Under the pieces are notes generated by a model. It had not been told where the DNA came from, did no database searches, and saw nothing but the letters and a program-made list of their open reading frames with translations. Source: Palaemon carinicauda (taxonomy: Eukaryota > Arthropoda > Malacostraca > Decapoda > Palaemonidae). From it: a DNA stretch of 64,000 bases. The translations under genes and the position numbers were made by a program. Below are positions 63,522-64,000 of this stretch, one piece after another; the first letter of the stretch is position 1, and the number at the start of each line of letters is the position of its first letter. Location of the stretch: positions 317,024,427 through 317,088,426 of the forward strand of contig NC_090725.1 of NCBI RefSeq assembly GCF_036898095.1. Reading direction: 5' to 3'.

Positions 63522-64000
63522 GTTTTATATGGATAGATTAAAGTATAGAGTATCTTGCTCTGTTGCTGAAAAGAGAATATTTGGAGAAACATTATTTTAT
63601 CCTGGTTTTATATGGATAGATTAAAGTATAGAGTGTCTTGTTCTGTTTCTGAAAAGAGAACATTTGGAGAAACATTATTTTTTCCTGGTTATATATGGAT
63701 AGATTAAAGTATAGAGTCTATAGTTCTGTTAGTGAAAAGAGAACATTTTGAGAAACATTATTTTTTCCTGGTTTTATATGGATAGATTAACGTATAGAGT
63801 ATTTTATTCTGTTAGTGAAAAGAGAACATTTGAAGAAACATTATTTTTTCCTGGTTTTATATGGATATGTTAAAGTATAGAGTATCTAGTTTTGTTAGAG
63901 AAAAGAGAACATTTGGAGAAACATTATTCTTTGCTGGTTTTATATGGATAGATTAAAGTATAGAGTATCTTGTTCTGTTACTGAAAAGAGAACATTTGAA
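63522..64000 (+). repeat. Partial 25-mer HOR unit, cut by the window end
   Basis: Monomers 1 to 5 and part of 6 of the unit at 55471, at an offset of 8,051 bp (97 monomers). The match extends upstream to about 61640 (pairing with about 53590), so the 8,051-bp relation covers at least 2.3 kb. Confidence 0.8.

Larger units (their letters stand above)
1..64000 (+). repeat. 83-bp satellite DNA array, head to tail, whole window
   Basis: Every line of the window contains the same word series in the same order: tatggatag, agtatagagtat, gttctgtta, gaaaagagaac, atttggagaaacatt, then a T-run and cctgg or cgtgg. The spacing is 83 bp, for example monomer starts at 66 and 149. About 770 monomers fit in the window. 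No monomer lies on the opposite strand and no unique DNA interrupts the array, so both ends continue outside the window. The consensus is about 28% G+C with strong G over C skew (16 to 7) on the plus strand. Long arrays of this kind are characteristic of eukaryotic heterochromatin, often centromeric or pericentromeric; that location is inferred. I do not recognise the family. Confidence 0.98.
49004..64000 (+). repeat. Right HOR region with crisp 25-mer units
   Basis: Regular 83-bp spacing and strong diagnostic variants return at about 49004 and continue to the window end. The tgctctgttgctg monomer that I use as unit start is at 50080, 55471, 57547 and 63522, with further copies near 49672, 55055 and 59952. 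Between full 25-mers lie longer partial arrays (52155-55470 and 59623-63521) made of the same monomer types in altered numbers. No gene or foreign element is seen. Confidence 0.9.

Noticed and set aside
1..64000. CRISPR array
   Set aside because: The periodic unit is repeated over its whole 83 bp with no unique spacers, and no cas-like gene is present.
1..64000. Transposon, telomere repeat, rRNA or tRNA gene inside the array
   Set aside because: Reading through the window I found no interruption of the 83-bp phase larger than a few bases and no motif of these classes.

Overview
The whole 64,000-base window is one uninterrupted satellite DNA array. The repeat unit is an 83-bp monomer, arranged head to tail in a single orientation from the first base to the last, with about 770 copies. 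I find no gene, RNA gene, transposon, CRISPR array or unique sequence. The consensus monomer is about 28% G+C, with 27 A, 33 T, 16 G and 7 C. A long tandem satellite like this points to a eukaryotic chromosome, probably (peri)centromeric or other constitutive heterochromatin. I do not recognise the family and cannot name the organism.

The monomers are not interchangeable. Diagnostic variants recur in a fixed order, which defines a higher-order repeat (HOR) of about 19-20 monomers with derived 25-monomer forms. The variants include a gtctatag monomer, an attaacg/attattg monomer, an atagg/atatg monomer, a highly diverged ataacaatag monomer, a poly-A monomer, a gcaaatc monomer and a run of ttcgtgg monomers. 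The clearest HOR copies are 25-mers of 2,075-2,076 bp at 50080-52154, 55471-57546 and 57547-59622, the last two directly adjacent. A fourth begins at 63522 and runs off the window. The left 13 kb is a mosaic of older, rearranged HOR pieces with visible chimeric monomers left by unequal exchange.

The centre (about 13.3-49.0 kb) alternates between two textures. Some blocks have crisp diagnostic variants and exact 83-bp spacing (16436-20362, 23454-27380, 33004-34110, 37542-39195, 40194-41790, 42839-43250). Between them lie stretches of near-consensus monomers with many one- or two-base indels, often in homopolymers. The crisp blocks are near-identical copies of each other: one ~3.9-kb pair 7,017 bp apart, and five copies of a ~20-mer HOR. 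This pattern suggests either recent segmental amplification or an assembly built partly from poorly polished long reads; the sequence alone cannot decide.

The short open reading frames follow from the periodicity (83 is 2 modulo 3) and are not genes. The points most worth following are the two-level HOR, the junction monomers, the clustering of CpG sites into five consecutive monomers per HOR, the length-variable A-tract used as an HOR marker, the short dyad in every monomer, and the crisp/noisy alternation.
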